The notes below the pieces were generated by a model that was not told where the DNA came from, searched no databases, and saw only the letters and a program-made list of their open reading frames with translations. Below are positions 9,120-17,559 of a DNA stretch of 29,293 nucleotides, in pieces (the stretch's first letter is position 1; the number at the start of each line of letters is the position of its first letter). Source of the DNA: Candidatus Poribacteria bacterium (GTDB lineage Bacteria > Poribacteria > WGA-4E > UBA9662); contig PACG01000094.1 in NCBI GenBank assembly GCA_002699335.1, forward strand, positions 12,306 through 41,598, in the 5' to 3' direction. The position numbers and the translations under genes are program-made.

Positions 9120-10688
9120 TTACCGCTTAAGCCCCAGTGCTTCTTGCAGAATATTGTCAGCGGTGGTAATGATCCGTGAATTGGCCTGAAAGCCTCTCTC
9201 TGTGGTAATTAGATCGGTAAATTCTTCCGTCAGATCTACATTTGACATTTCTAAGGCACCAGAGGTGATTTCACCCATGTTACGACCACCTGCCGCCACA
9301 TATGTAGGAGTACCAGAATTGGGGGAGATAGCAAACATCGAATCCTGAATCGTGTTCATACCTTCCGGGTTAGGAATGTCAGCAATGGCGAGCTGCCCGA
9401 TTATCCGACTGATACCATTGGAGAAAACTCCGTTAGTCAGGCCATCGGGACCGATACTAAATGAGGTTAATGAGCCTGCTCCTACGCCGTCTTGCTGTGT
9501 AACTATGGCATCAGATTTGGAAGCAAATTGTGTTATCTCATTAAAATCGACATTAAATAACAGCGGTGCGCCATCACCCACGGGGGTAATCGAAACTTGC
9601 GTTCTAGGTGGTGTCGCTGTTACCAAAGCACCTGATTGGGCGTTGAACGCCAGCGAACCTCCGTTATCTTCACCCACTGTCAGGGTGGCTAGAGTTGCCT
9701 CAACGGCCTTCCAGTTCCATGCGTTTTTAACATCCGGAGTTAGGTCCTTGGTGAACTCGAATTTTACCACATGTTGCTGCCCCACCGCATCATATACGCC
9801 AATGGTGGTGGTGTATGTCGACGAAAAGGCGTTCATCGTGGCTACACCGGCTGCGAGATCATCCCCAAAAGTTGCTTCTAACACCGGCTGGCCGTCAGCA
9901 TCAGCCAGTTGGACCGTCTGACCTGCCTGGATTGGAACTGCTGCACCTTCACCATTCAACAAACCCTGAAAAGTGCCGTCAAGGTTTTGGATGACGATAA
10001 GTTTATGCGTGCCACCATCTAAAGAGCCATCTGGTAGAACTTTAAAGGCGTTGAGAACCCCGGTTCCACCAGCGTTGGTTAATTCAACTGACCCCGCTCG
10101 GGTGTCGAGATTACCGCCGAACATGGCCGCTGACGTCTTGTTGGCAATCGACCTAGAAAAAGGGAAATTGATGCTGCTAATCGGACTTCCGAGGTCAACT
10201 GCACCGGTTGACGGCTCGGCAGTCCACCCCAGGACCCGATAGCCGTTGGGTCGGTAGATCAAATCGCCGGCGGGGTCGATACCAAAATTACCTGCCCGAG
10301 TAAAAACCTTTATTGAACTGGTAGAAGCTGAGATACCTCGGGCGTTTGGATCAACTGTCGCTGAGTCAGGCGCCCCCAGCACAAACATCCCCTTGCCACG
10401 AACCATCAGGTCTGTGGCCACGTCAGTAATTTGTGGGCTACCGTTCTTGTGGTTGACATCGATCGAACTGAGTTGTACTCCAGCTCCAACCTGGTTAGGG
10501 TTCATCCCGCCCCTTTGTCCTGTTGCTCCCACACCACCTTTCAACATCATGGCAAAAGCCTCGCGAAAGAGCACACGAGACTTCTTGAAACCAATTGTAT
10601 TGATGTTCGCCAGATTATTACCAATGATATTAACCTTTGTTTGATGGGTTTTTAATCCTGTCAAACCTGAGTATAACGCACCAATCAT
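9120..10688 (-). CDS. flgE: Flagellar hook protein FlgE
   Basis: FlgE builds the curved hook. N-terminus 'MIGALYSGLTGLKTHQTKVN' and 'IGNNLANINTIGFKKSRVLF' and C-terminus 'ALEMSNVDLTEEFTDLITTE' with 'RGFQANSRIITTADNILQEA' are diagnostic. Also present: 'DLMVRGKGMFVL' and the FlaE-type region 'TIGVYDAVGQQHVVKFEFTK'. At 522 residues it exceeds the E. coli protein (402). The extra length is in the centre (about 150-330), the surface-exposed, variable part of hook proteins. AGGAGA precedes the start. It follows flgC by 24 bp. Confidence 0.97.
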   Translation of the reverse strand: MIGALYSGLTGLKTHQTKVNIIGNNLANINTIGFKKSRVLFREAFAMMLKGGVGATGQRGGMNPNQVGAGVQLSSIDVNHKNGSPQITDVATDLMVRGKGMFVLGAPDSATVDPNARGISASTSSIKVFTRAGNFGIDPAGDLIYRPNGYRVLGWTAEPSTGAVDLGSPISSINFPFSRSIANKTSAAMFGGNLDTRAGSVELTNAGGTGVLNAFKVLPDGSLDGGTHKLIVIQNLDGTFQGLLNGEGAAVPIQAGQTVQLADADGQPVLEATFGDDLAAGVATMNAFSSTYTTTIGVYDAVGQQHVVKFEFTKDLTPDVKNAWNWKAVEATLATLTVGEDNGGSLAFNAQSGALVTATPPRTQVSITPVGDGAPLLFNVDFNEITQFASKSDAIVTQQDGVGAGSLTSFSIGPDGLTNGVFSNGISRIIGQLAIADIPNPEGMNTIQDSMFAISPNSGTPTYVAAGGRNMGEITSGALEMSNVDLTEEFTDLITTERGFQANSRIITTADNILQEALGLKR

Positions 10689-10712
10689 TTTTTTCTCCTC
10701 TCTAAATAAAAC

Positions 10713-11126
10713 CTAAACATTCCTACCAATACTCAACGCTTGACTTGCCATTGTTTTCGCCGCATTAATGGCTTGAATGTTTGCTTCGTAAGCGCGGGTA
10801 GCAGATATCATGTCAACCATTTCAGTAACAATATTGACGTTTGGCATATGAACATATCCATTTTCATCCGCATCCGGATGGCCTGGATCGTATCGCAATT
10901 GTAGCGGATTACTCAACGAGCGATCCTCACGGATACCGTTCTTAGGAATACGAACCCCTTTCAAATCTGGGCGTGGCATAAAGACCACAAACTTCCTTCT
11001 AAAAGGTTCGCCCGTTTCCGTTCGTGTCGTATTGACGTTAGCAATATTATTGGAAATCACTTCCATTCGTAACCGTTCAGCTGTCAGGCCAGATCCACTT
11101 GCCTGAATTGCCGAGATAAAACTCAC
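10713..11126 (-). CDS. flgC: Flagellar proximal rod protein FlgC
   Basis: 137 residues, the normal FlgC size. Signature parts: 'ERLRMEVISNNIANVNTTRT', 'DPGHPDADENGYVHMPNVNI' (the FlgC-specific 'YDP-HPDADENGYV-MPNVN' segment) and 'EMVDMISATRAYEANIQAIN'. FlgC polymerises with FlgB and FlgF into the rod. The location is odd: flgC normally follows flgB and precedes fliE, but here it sits between the TIGR02530-type gene and flgE, with no flgB or fliE in the window. Either the flgB-flgC pair was split or this is a second FlgC. Spacing is tight on both sides (9 bp upstream, 24 bp downstream). Confidence 0.95.
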   Translation of the reverse strand: MSFISAIQASGSGLTAERLRMEVISNNIANVNTTRTETGEPFRRKFVVFMPRPDLKGVRIPKNGIREDRSLSNPLQLRYDPGHPDADENGYVHMPNVNIVTEMVDMISATRAYEANIQAINAAKTMASQALSIGRNV

Positions 11127-11135
11127 AACTTTCTC

Positions 11136-11522
11136 CTATACAATAATTGCGCTGTCAATATTAGTGAAAACGTTGTCTTTCATATTCTGACCATCGATCA
11201 CTGTAATGACAGTTCGATTTTTCACACTGACGATAAACGCTAAATCGTCCATCAGCAACAGAGACTCATTAGCTCCTTTTTGAGATGCCCGATCAACTGC
11301 GTTTTCTATTTTTATTAAATCTTGCCGGCTTAAGTTTATCTGACGAACCACTAACCGACCTTCAGCATGTGCACTGAAATTAATACCTTTCCGCTCACCA
11401 ATCTGCTGTTTAAGCGTCCTCCTAAAGGAGGCTGCTGCTTGATCAGATCTAGCCTGTTTGGTAGTTCTAAGGCTTTTCGCCTGCGGGATAGAAGCGGTAA
11501 TATTTTCTGTTCGCTGAATCAT
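11136..11522 (-). CDS. Flagellar operon protein, TIGR02530-like
   Basis: A 128-residue protein whose C-terminal 80 residues match what I recall of the TIGR02530 'flagellar operon protein' family: 'FSAHAEGRLVVRQINLSRQD', 'IENAVDRASQKGANESLLLM', 'DDLAFIVSVKNRTVITVIDG' and 'MKDNVFTNIDSAIIV'. The family is found between flgD and flgE in many Gram-positives and deep-branching bacteria. Its exact role in hook assembly is not settled. The N-terminal 45 residues are basic and probably disordered. It lies 31 bp after flgD. Confidence 0.88.
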   Translation of the reverse strand: MIQRTENITASIPQAKSLRTTKQARSDQAAASFRRTLKQQIGERKGINFSAHAEGRLVVRQINLSRQDLIKIENAVDRASQKGANESLLLMDDLAFIVSVKNRTVITVIDGQNMKDNVFTNIDSAIIV

Positions 11523-11553
11523 GCCGAGTTCGTTTGATTATTACGTGACCTGG

Positions 11554-11970
11554 TTACTGAGAGATCTTCTGTACATTGTTCACACTAACGTCTCTGTCGC
11601 CAACCCGTAGGATCGTCTTGCCATCAACCAACCGAACAGACGAAACAACGCCCGAAATCACACGATCGGTTGTGCCCTCTTCTGCCGCTTCAATCTCTTT
11701 ACCGATTAGGGTACTGGCCTCCAATAAAGCAACGGCTGCAAAACTTTTGTTCAGGTTTTGCAGCTGTTCTAATGCACTGAACTCCGCCATTTGGGCAACG
11801 AACTGTTGGTTATCCATCGGTTCAAGTGGATTTTGATTTTGCAATTGGGTCGTCAGCAAAAGAAGGAATGCCTCTTTCCCAAGCGTTGTACTCGGCGCTC
11901 GTTTTGCAAACGGATCCTCTATATCACCTAACAGTTCACTTAAGTTGCCGATTGGCCCAACGTTATCCAT
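11554..11970 (-). CDS. flgD: Flagellar hook cap protein FlgD (short form)
   Basis: FlgD caps the growing hook and directs FlgE assembly. The N-terminal core is clear: 'LGKEAFLLLLTTQLQNQNPL' and 'EPMDNQQFVAQMAEFSALEQ'. After it comes only a small beta segment (about 92-138, 'IGKEIEAAEEGTTDRVISGV'). The Fn3/tudor-like region of the 230-residue enterobacterial protein is therefore mostly missing, giving the compact form (about 140 residues) known from Bacillus-like operons. AAGGAG precedes the ATG. It starts 14 bp after the FlgJ-FliK fusion gene. Confidence 0.94.
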   Translation of the reverse strand: MDNVGPIGNLSELLGDIEDPFAKRAPSTTLGKEAFLLLLTTQLQNQNPLEPMDNQQFVAQMAEFSALEQLQNLNKSFAAVALLEASTLIGKEIEAAEEGTTDRVISGVVSSVRLVDGKTILRVGDRDVSVNNVQKISQ

Positions 11971-11984
11971 CTATTATTGCTCCT

Positions 11985-13817
11985 TTAAACCAAATGGTCA
12001 ATTCCCACTGACAAGTCAGATATTTGACCGGCCATTTGGGAACTACTGCTCGAATCACTTTCACTTTGGGAAGAGAATGAATCACGACTCATCGACTGGT
12101 CAGAACCTTGATACTGACGGTATCCGAAATCTTGTTCCCAGCCACGGAATTGGTTGCCTTGCTGCCCTGAATCGCTGGTCGTCACCTGAAAATTATCTAT
12201 TTGGATCCCTTGCTCAGATAAGACATTTCTTAACTGAGCGAGGTTGCCTCTCACAATTTCGCTCACCATACCATTCCGAACCTGAATCTGGGCCGACAAA
12301 GCACTGTCTTCAAATAGTAAGCGGATATGAACCCGTCCCAACGAAGGCGGTTCTAAATCGATAATGGCTCGCTGAAACCCTCTCCCCAATTGCGGTTGAA
12401 GTTTGTTGGCAATTTGAATTACCACCTGATCGGCACTCAAAATCCGCGTTGGTAATGTAGTTTCACCATCAATCCCGCTTAGCATATTGGCCAAACTGAC
12501 CGTGTCCATACTTTGAATCTGATTCCAACTGAGTACCATATTTTGTGTCGTTGAGGCAGGTTCTGCTATCCTTTGCCCCATCTCAAATTGAGGGACTTGG
12601 ATTCGCTGCTGTAGCTGCAATCCTCGCTGGTTTTGTGGCTGATTTCCTGCGTTTTCTTGCTGAAGGCTGAGTTGTAATTGACGGAGTTGACTCAAACTTT
12701 CAGGGGGGGCTTCCAAAGCCTCATTAGCCATTAAACTTACAAAACTGGCCTGCGACATATTCTCCGCTGACGGTAAAACGATAATCCGTTCGCTTTGAAG
12801 AATCGCTTGACTAACTGGCTCTTCCATTATGTCGAACAGTTCAGCATCGACAGAATTTTCAGCTTCCCGTCTTAGATCCGTTTGAGAGGCAACCGCAATG
12901 CTCGATGCGCTTTCCGGGTTTAACGCGGTCGTATAGTCTAAACTCGAAACTACGTCATTGCTAACTGTCGCAACAGGAATAAAACTTTCCGTGTCTACCG
13001 AAGCATCAAGTGCGGATTCTGAATCTACCGAAATCTGCAATTCAGGTTGAAGAGGTTGTGACGCATCCACCGTCACAGGTAACGCGGAGGAGCCGGTCCC
13101 GACCAAATCAGAACTCCCCAAGTTAGTAAGATTTTCTGTGATTTCTACTAACGACTTACTTGATAAGTTTCCCTCACCTCCAGTAATCTGAGAGAATCGC
13201 TCAACGACCTGTTGTACGAGAGTTTCTAACTCCAGACCGTCGAGTTGCTCAATGTTCAGTTCGGAGAGAAGAGCGGGTAAATTCAGGGTTGCCATATTGA
13301 AACCAAGCTGCTGCGTTAAACCTTCAACCGTTTCCAAATTTGGATCAGGGCCAGCACCTGCATCTCCAAGGCCTTTAGTTTGGTAACCTTCTAATTGCTG
13401 AATCAACATTTCGGCTAGACCCAGTTGACCTGTTTTAGCGATCTCCATGGCGTACTTCTCATCGAGCATACCATTGAAAATCTTCATACTGGTACTGTTT
13501 TCGCCTAGAAAATCGGTCTGTGTCGCAGACTCCCTCATAGTCGAAAGCAGGTGGGCCACAAAAATCGATTCAAATTCTTGCGCTGCCACCTCCAGCTGAC
13601 TGTGTTCGGAAGTTGAAGAAAGTTGACCTTTCTGAACCGAAGCTTGGTTCAGCGCTGTAGAAAGCACCTTATTGCCATTACCATTGGACGAATCGGCAAT
13701 AGCGGATATTTTTGAACCTGACTTTGGGGCTTTTGGTTTCCCAAAACCGGAGGCAGTCGAAGTCCTGTTAATTGTATCTTCACTGACCTCTTGTAATAAT
13801 ACGGGAAAAATATCCAT
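11985..13817 (-). CDS. FlgJ rod-binding domain fused to FliK hook-length control domain
   Basis: One uninterrupted 610-codon frame carries two flagellar assembly modules. Residues about 75-143 ('LEVAAQEFESIFVAHLLSTM', 'MKIFNGMLDEKYAMEIAKTG', 'QLGLAEMLIQQL') are the FlgJ N-terminal rod-binding (rod cap) domain; there is no muramidase domain. Residues about 457-547 ('ANKLQPQLGRGFQRAIIDLE', 'PPSLGRVHIRLLFEDSALSA', 'NLAQLRNVLSEQGIQIDNFQ') are the FliK/Flg_hook C-terminal domain, which switches export specificity once the hook reaches its length. Between them lies about 310 residues rich in Ser, Gln and acidic residues, the expected FliK ruler-like linker. The tail (548-610) is Ser/Gln-rich. Its neighbours are flgI before and flgD after, so the fusion joins the end of the usual flgGAHI-flgJ set to the start of the usual fliK-flgD-flgE set. 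Confidence 0.9.
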   Translation of the reverse strand: MDIFPVLLQEVSEDTINRTSTASGFGKPKAPKSGSKISAIADSSNGNGNKVLSTALNQASVQKGQLSSTSEHSQLEVAAQEFESIFVAHLLSTMRESATQTDFLGENSTSMKIFNGMLDEKYAMEIAKTGQLGLAEMLIQQLEGYQTKGLGDAGAGPDPNLETVEGLTQQLGFNMATLNLPALLSELNIEQLDGLELETLVQQVVERFSQITGGEGNLSSKSLVEITENLTNLGSSDLVGTGSSALPVTVDASQPLQPELQISVDSESALDASVDTESFIPVATVSNDVVSSLDYTTALNPESASSIAVASQTDLRREAENSVDAELFDIMEEPVSQAILQSERIIVLPSAENMSQASFVSLMANEALEAPPESLSQLRQLQLSLQQENAGNQPQNQRGLQLQQRIQVPQFEMGQRIAEPASTTQNMVLSWNQIQSMDTVSLANMLSGIDGETTLPTRILSADQVVIQIANKLQPQLGRGFQRAIIDLEPPSLGRVHIRLLFEDSALSAQIQVRNGMVSEIVRGNLAQLRNVLSEQGIQIDNFQVTTSDSGQQGNQFRGWEQDFGYRQYQGSDQSMSRDSFSSQSESDSSSSSQMAGQISDLSVGIDHLV

Positions 13818-13832
13818 TGCTGTATTGTATCC

Positions 13833-14837
13833 TTACATAATGATTAGCTTGGCGTGTAACGCCCCAGCTTTTTCCATCAATTTCAAGACTTCAACTAGTT
13901 CCATCGCTGTTGTACCAGCAGCCTGCAAGGCTGCAACTACATCATCTAGCGTCGCTTCACCACTTGGCAACCGATTAATTTTAAGACTCAAACTACTTCC
14001 ATCTACGCCTGTACTGATTGAAACGGCAAAGGTTGAAATCCGAACCCCTTCACCTATCACTACCGCACCTGTTTTTTGATTCACCACAACTGCAGCAACC
14101 GTGTCAGGTTCAACCGTCAATTCACCTAGCATAGAAATGAAGTTGACCAACCTCATCTTATACCCTTCTGGTATTTGAACTTGAACGGTTCCTGGGTCCG
14201 TGGGTTCTGCTATGCCTTCCCAGAGCGTTTCATTAATCTTTTTGGAAATTGTGCTAGCAGTACTAAAGTCTGGATGGTTCAATCGTAGAGACAAGGTTTT
14301 CAAATTGTCAAAACTGGTTTCAAGGTTGGTCACCACCAGTCCGCCCTTTGGAATTTTCCCAATTGGGGCTTCTCGTTGCCCCGGCGCCGCAACGGAAGCC
14401 ACCACACCTTGGGCCGTGGCATAAACCTGACCATCAGCACCTTGAAGACGTGCAAATAAAAGCGTCCCGCCACTCAATGTTTTTGCGTCGCCCATCGACG
14501 AGACCATGGTATCAATCTGCTCTCCAGCTTTTGCGAAAGGTGGCAGTTCGGCTGTTACCATCACTGCTGCAATGTTTCTAGCCTGTAGTCCGTCAGGATT
14601 CAGTCGCAACCCTTCCATCCGAGTCAACATATTGGTGACCGCTTGCCGTGCCAAAGCAAGCCGAGTACTATCACCTGTGCCGGGCAGGCCAACCACAATC
14701 CCCATCCCCCATAACTGGTTGGCACTCATTTCTGGAATGGTGGTCACATCCTTGATTCGCACTTCTACCGCATCAGCGCTCAGTACTGAGCCGACAACAA
14801 GGAATAGATATAAAATAACGCTAGTAATAGGCTTCAT
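13833..14837 (-). CDS. flgI: Flagellar P-ring protein FlgI
   Basis: FlgI forms the P ring around the rod in the peptidoglycan layer. It begins with a signal peptide (MKPITSVILYLFLVVGSVLS, cleavage likely before ADAVEVRIK). The mature part opens with 'NQLWGMGIVVGLPGTGDSTR' and contains 'NIAAVMVTAELPPFAKAGEQ' and 'GAVVIGEGVRISTFAVSIST', all typical. It ends 'DVVAALQAAGTTAMELVEVL' with 'MEKAGALHAKLIIM', the usual FlgI end. 334 residues, slightly short of the common 350-370. Spacing is 15 bp from flgH and 15 bp to the FlgJ-FliK fusion. Confidence 0.97.
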   Translation of the reverse strand: MKPITSVILYLFLVVGSVLSADAVEVRIKDVTTIPEMSANQLWGMGIVVGLPGTGDSTRLALARQAVTNMLTRMEGLRLNPDGLQARNIAAVMVTAELPPFAKAGEQIDTMVSSMGDAKTLSGGTLLFARLQGADGQVYATAQGVVASVAAPGQREAPIGKIPKGGLVVTNLETSFDNLKTLSLRLNHPDFSTASTISKKINETLWEGIAEPTDPGTVQVQIPEGYKMRLVNFISMLGELTVEPDTVAAVVVNQKTGAVVIGEGVRISTFAVSISTGVDGSSLSLKINRLPSGEATLDDVVAALQAAGTTAMELVEVLKLMEKAGALHAKLIIM

Positions 14838-14852
14838 GTAATATACGATCTA

Positions 14853-15497
14853 CTAGAATAATAATCCTAAGATAGACCCGATAAATCGGAACGGGAAAGT
14901 GATTATTCGCGCAATTGGTCCTTGCTTTTGCAAAGCAGATTTTGGCGCGACATAACTAATTTGTGCCTCGGCTAAAGAGGTTGAAACCACGCTATTGTCA
15001 GGCCCAATATCAAGCGGGCGAACGATGCCTTCTACAAAAATTTCTGTCTCCTGATCATCGATAGCTGTCTTCTGTTTTCCTGCAATCCTCAAGTTGCCGT
15101 TATCGAGTACTTCAACTATCGTCGCCATTATCGTGGCGACAAAACTGGTTTGGCGCGAAGTTGAACGACTTCCAGATTTTTGGGTTTGACCAGAGAGAGA
15201 TGCCGATCCCGCCCCCGTTGGAATCCGGCTTAAAAAACCACCACCTGCAGGAATCTCTGTGCTAGCATCCAGTTCCGCACTGCGGTTCTTGGCTGATTGC
15301 ATCTGCTGGTTAGCTTGTGCATTTTGCACCACTATTACTTGAATCAAATCGCCGACTTTATTACTAAGAAGATCACTATAAAGTTCACTGCCGAGTTTGC
15401 CATCACTGTACAAGACCTGCGCCGACGCTGCTCCTAGGCCGAAACTAGCAACCCAAACGAGAATCCATGTCCAGTTAGGAACCTGTCTGGAACTCAT
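14853..15497 (-). CDS. flgH: Flagellar L-ring protein FlgH, lacking lipobox cysteine
   Basis: FlgH forms the L ring in the outer membrane. Family parts: 'VGDLIQVIVVQNAQANQQMQ' near residue 50, 'ASLSGQTQKSGSRSTSRQTS', 'ATIVEVLDNGNLRIAGKQKT' and 'IFVEGIVRPLDIGPDNSVVS'. Most FlgH are lipoproteins with a Cys after the signal peptide. Here the leader ends WVASFGLGAASA|Q, a signal peptidase I site, and the whole 214-residue protein has no cysteine. The C-terminus is a hydrophobic tail, 'ITFPFRFIGSILGLLF', that may help membrane contact. Spacing is 13 bp from flgA. Confidence 0.95.
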   Translation of the reverse strand: MSSRQVPNWTWILVWVASFGLGAASAQVLYSDGKLGSELYSDLLSNKVGDLIQVIVVQNAQANQQMQSAKNRSAELDASTEIPAGGGFLSRIPTGAGSASLSGQTQKSGSRSTSRQTSFVATIMATIVEVLDNGNLRIAGKQKTAIDDQETEIFVEGIVRPLDIGPDNSVVSTSLAEAQISYVAPKSALQKQGPIARIITFPFRFIGSILGLLF

Positions 15498-15510
15498 ATT
15501 GTTATCACGC

Positions 15511-16521
15511 CTACCGCTGCGGGTTGACCGCTATTTCTCCATCTTCGGTTACTGTCCCAATAACAGTTTTCCGAGAAGCCTGATTTACCACCTTAATTTT
15601 GTCTCCAACGCGACCGTCAGCTAATGCTTTTCCCGTCGTTCGCACACTAACCCCATTGATCTGAACTGTAATTAGAATAGCGTTCCCGTTTAAAATCTTG
15701 GGCATAGACTCAACGACATCTCCAGCTAAAATCGAATCTTTAAGGATTCGGCTTTTTGCCCTACGGCCTAACAATTCTGATAGCTTCAAGGGGATCCGGC
15801 GCAAATCGGTAATAGTTCTTTCTTGCTGGGCAAGTACGCTTTCCGACATCAACTGATGCCTCTTGATGTTATGCGTTGCCGTTATAATATGAGCTTTCAT
15901 CTCGATGGTTAGCGGGACTGCAACGGTCTTTCGTTTTTGCCCATCAACCAAAATATCTACGTAAGTGTATAGCGAACCTGCTAATAAGCCAGCAGGTATC
16001 GGTTTCAACGAGAAAGCAACTTTCCCGAACGGGAACTCTGTGCTACGAATAGGTCGATTAACTTCAACCTGATATTCAGCCGGAAACCGTTCTGTCAGGG
16101 TCTGAGTCACTTGGTGTATCACAAACTGCTTCAATTGATCTGCAGTTACCGACGAACTTTTTCGATGAACCGTAACTTTAGCCTCTGGATTGATCTTAAC
16201 CTGATCAGGAGTTAAGCCAACTTCTTTAAGGACTGAACGGCCAACTCGCAGGTAAATACCGAGAGACCTGGCGGTGATTTCAATACCGGCTCGGCCTGGT
16301 AAAGGCGCAGGTTTCAGCTTTAGAGTTTTTAAGGCTGACAATTGTTTCGGTTCGAGTCTTCCTTCTATCTGCGCCACAACATCACCTAACCGGATAAGAG
16401 AGTTTGTGACATCGACCCTCTCGTGCAAAACCAACTGCACCGAATTAGCAACACCATGGGCAGACAAGGCTAAAAACAGAAAGACGGAAAGAGAAAATCG
16501 TAGGACCTTAGATTTGAGCAA
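15511..16521 (-). CDS. flgA: Flagella basal-body P-ring formation protein FlgA
   Basis: FlgA is a periplasmic chaperone for P-ring assembly. It has a signal peptide (MLKSKVLRFSLSVFLFLALS, AHGVANS) and the SAF-type C-terminal region: 'VLAQQERTITDLRRIPLKLS', 'RAKSRILKDSILAGDVVESM', 'VRTTGKALADGRVGDKIKVV' and the end 'RKTVIGTVTEDGEIAVNPQR'. At 336 residues it is longer than the E. coli protein (219) because of an extra N-terminal domain, as in many non-enteric flagellar systems. It lies between flgG (42 bp upstream) and flgH. Confidence 0.94.
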   Translation of the reverse strand: MLKSKVLRFSLSVFLFLALSAHGVANSVQLVLHERVDVTNSLIRLGDVVAQIEGRLEPKQLSALKTLKLKPAPLPGRAGIEITARSLGIYLRVGRSVLKEVGLTPDQVKINPEAKVTVHRKSSSVTADQLKQFVIHQVTQTLTERFPAEYQVEVNRPIRSTEFPFGKVAFSLKPIPAGLLAGSLYTYVDILVDGQKRKTVAVPLTIEMKAHIITATHNIKRHQLMSESVLAQQERTITDLRRIPLKLSELLGRRAKSRILKDSILAGDVVESMPKILNGNAILITVQINGVSVRTTGKALADGRVGDKIKVVNQASRKTVIGTVTEDGEIAVNPQR

Positions 16522-16563
16522 TACAAAAGCTCCTAAGCGGAGACGGAGGTTACGTGAGAAGTC

Positions 16564-17343
16564 TTAACGACGAATTGAGTTGGCCGTTGATAGCATGTCG
16601 TCAGAGGCCATAATTGCACGGGAATTAGCTTCATATGCACGCTGCCCGGTGATAAGACGAACCATTTCCTCGACCACTTCGACGTTCGAGATTTCAAGAA
16701 AGCCAGAGGTCATTGTACCGAATTGATCGATCTGCTCAACGCCAGAAGCAACAGTCGCTCGATAAAAGTTCTGTCCTACACTTTGCAACCCGGACGGATT
16801 AGCAAACCGATAGATCGTAACTTGCCCAACTTGTTGAGGTTCCGCCTGACCATCTTCACGAACCGAAATTGTGCCATCCGAGCCGATCGTAATCTCAGCT
16901 GCACTTTCAGCAGGAATCGTAATGGCCGGATCTAAAGAAAACCCATCTGAAGTAACAAGTTGTCCTTGATCATCTAACTTAAAGGATCCATCACGAGTAT
17001 ACAGGAAGTTCTGTTTATCATCTACCACTTTAAAGAAGGAGTAGGGACTATCTAGTTTAAGATCGAAGACATTTTTAGTTTCGACCACGTTCCCGAGCGA
17101 AAACATCCGTTGTGTTGCCGAAGGTCTAACCCCATGCCCTAGCTGGATGCCAACGGGAATGATGGTATCCTGCGTACTTTGCGCTCCAGGGGTACGGATT
17201 GTCTGGTATAACAGGTCTTGGAACTCAACTCGCGCTTTTTTGAAGCCGGTAGTATTAACATTTGCTAAATTATTAGCAATTGTGTCGATATTAAACTGCT
17301 GGGCACGCATCCCCGTCGCAGAAGTCCACAATGCATTGATCAT
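16564..17343 (-). CDS. flgG: Flagellar distal rod protein FlgG
   Basis: FlgG forms the distal rod. 259 residues, equal to the family norm of about 260. The N-terminus 'MINALWTSATGMRAQQFNID' and 'IANNLANVNTTGFKKARVEF' with 'QDLLYQTIRTPG', the middle 'IPVGIQLGHGVRPSATQRMF' and the C-terminus 'ISNVEVVEEMVRLITGQRAY' with 'ANSRAIMASDDMLSTANSIR' are all FlgG-specific. First gene of the block, preceded by AGAAGG 11 bases before ATG and by a leader of about 210 nt from the predicted sigma70-type promoter. Confidence 0.97.
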   Translation of the reverse strand: MINALWTSATGMRAQQFNIDTIANNLANVNTTGFKKARVEFQDLLYQTIRTPGAQSTQDTIIPVGIQLGHGVRPSATQRMFSLGNVVETKNVFDLKLDSPYSFFKVVDDKQNFLYTRDGSFKLDDQGQLVTSDGFSLDPAITIPAESAAEITIGSDGTISVREDGQAEPQQVGQVTIYRFANPSGLQSVGQNFYRATVASGVEQIDQFGTMTSGFLEISNVEVVEEMVRLITGQRAYEANSRAIMASDDMLSTANSIRR

Positions 17344-17461
17344 AGGAGTAACCTTCTATATATACGGATAACCCTTGCCTGGTCGAGGTAAAGAGTTAAT
17401 TGTCGATAGTGTTCAGAGGTGAGATCTGAAGGAAAGCTAATCTACGGGTCTTTATTTCTTT

Positions 17462-17485
17462 GGTCGCTTCAGTCACTCAGCAACC
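17462..17485 (-). other. Possible hairpin in the flgG leader
   Basis: In the leader between the predicted promoter and flgG, GGTTGCT (17485-17479) and AGCGACC (17468-17462) can pair over a 10-nt loop with one G-U pair. No run of U follows, so it is not a terminator. Role unknown; it might only reflect chance. Confidence 0.25.
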
Positions 17486-17559
17486 TTTGGCTTCTGCTAA
17501 GCAGTCCAGCCATAACTTCCTTCCAATTACGAACGAGAACCTTTCACCAAACTCGCAGA

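Noticed and set aside
9352..9921. Long open frame on the plus strand inside flgE (189 codons), and similar ones at 8342-8785, 11945-12364 and 13672-14079
   Set aside because: They lie antisense to well-supported flagellar genes, show no recognisable domain and have low-complexity, shadow-like composition.
17344..17559. Cyclic-di-GMP or other riboswitch in the flgG leader
   Set aside because: Looked for conserved GEMM-type and other common riboswitch cores; none fits.
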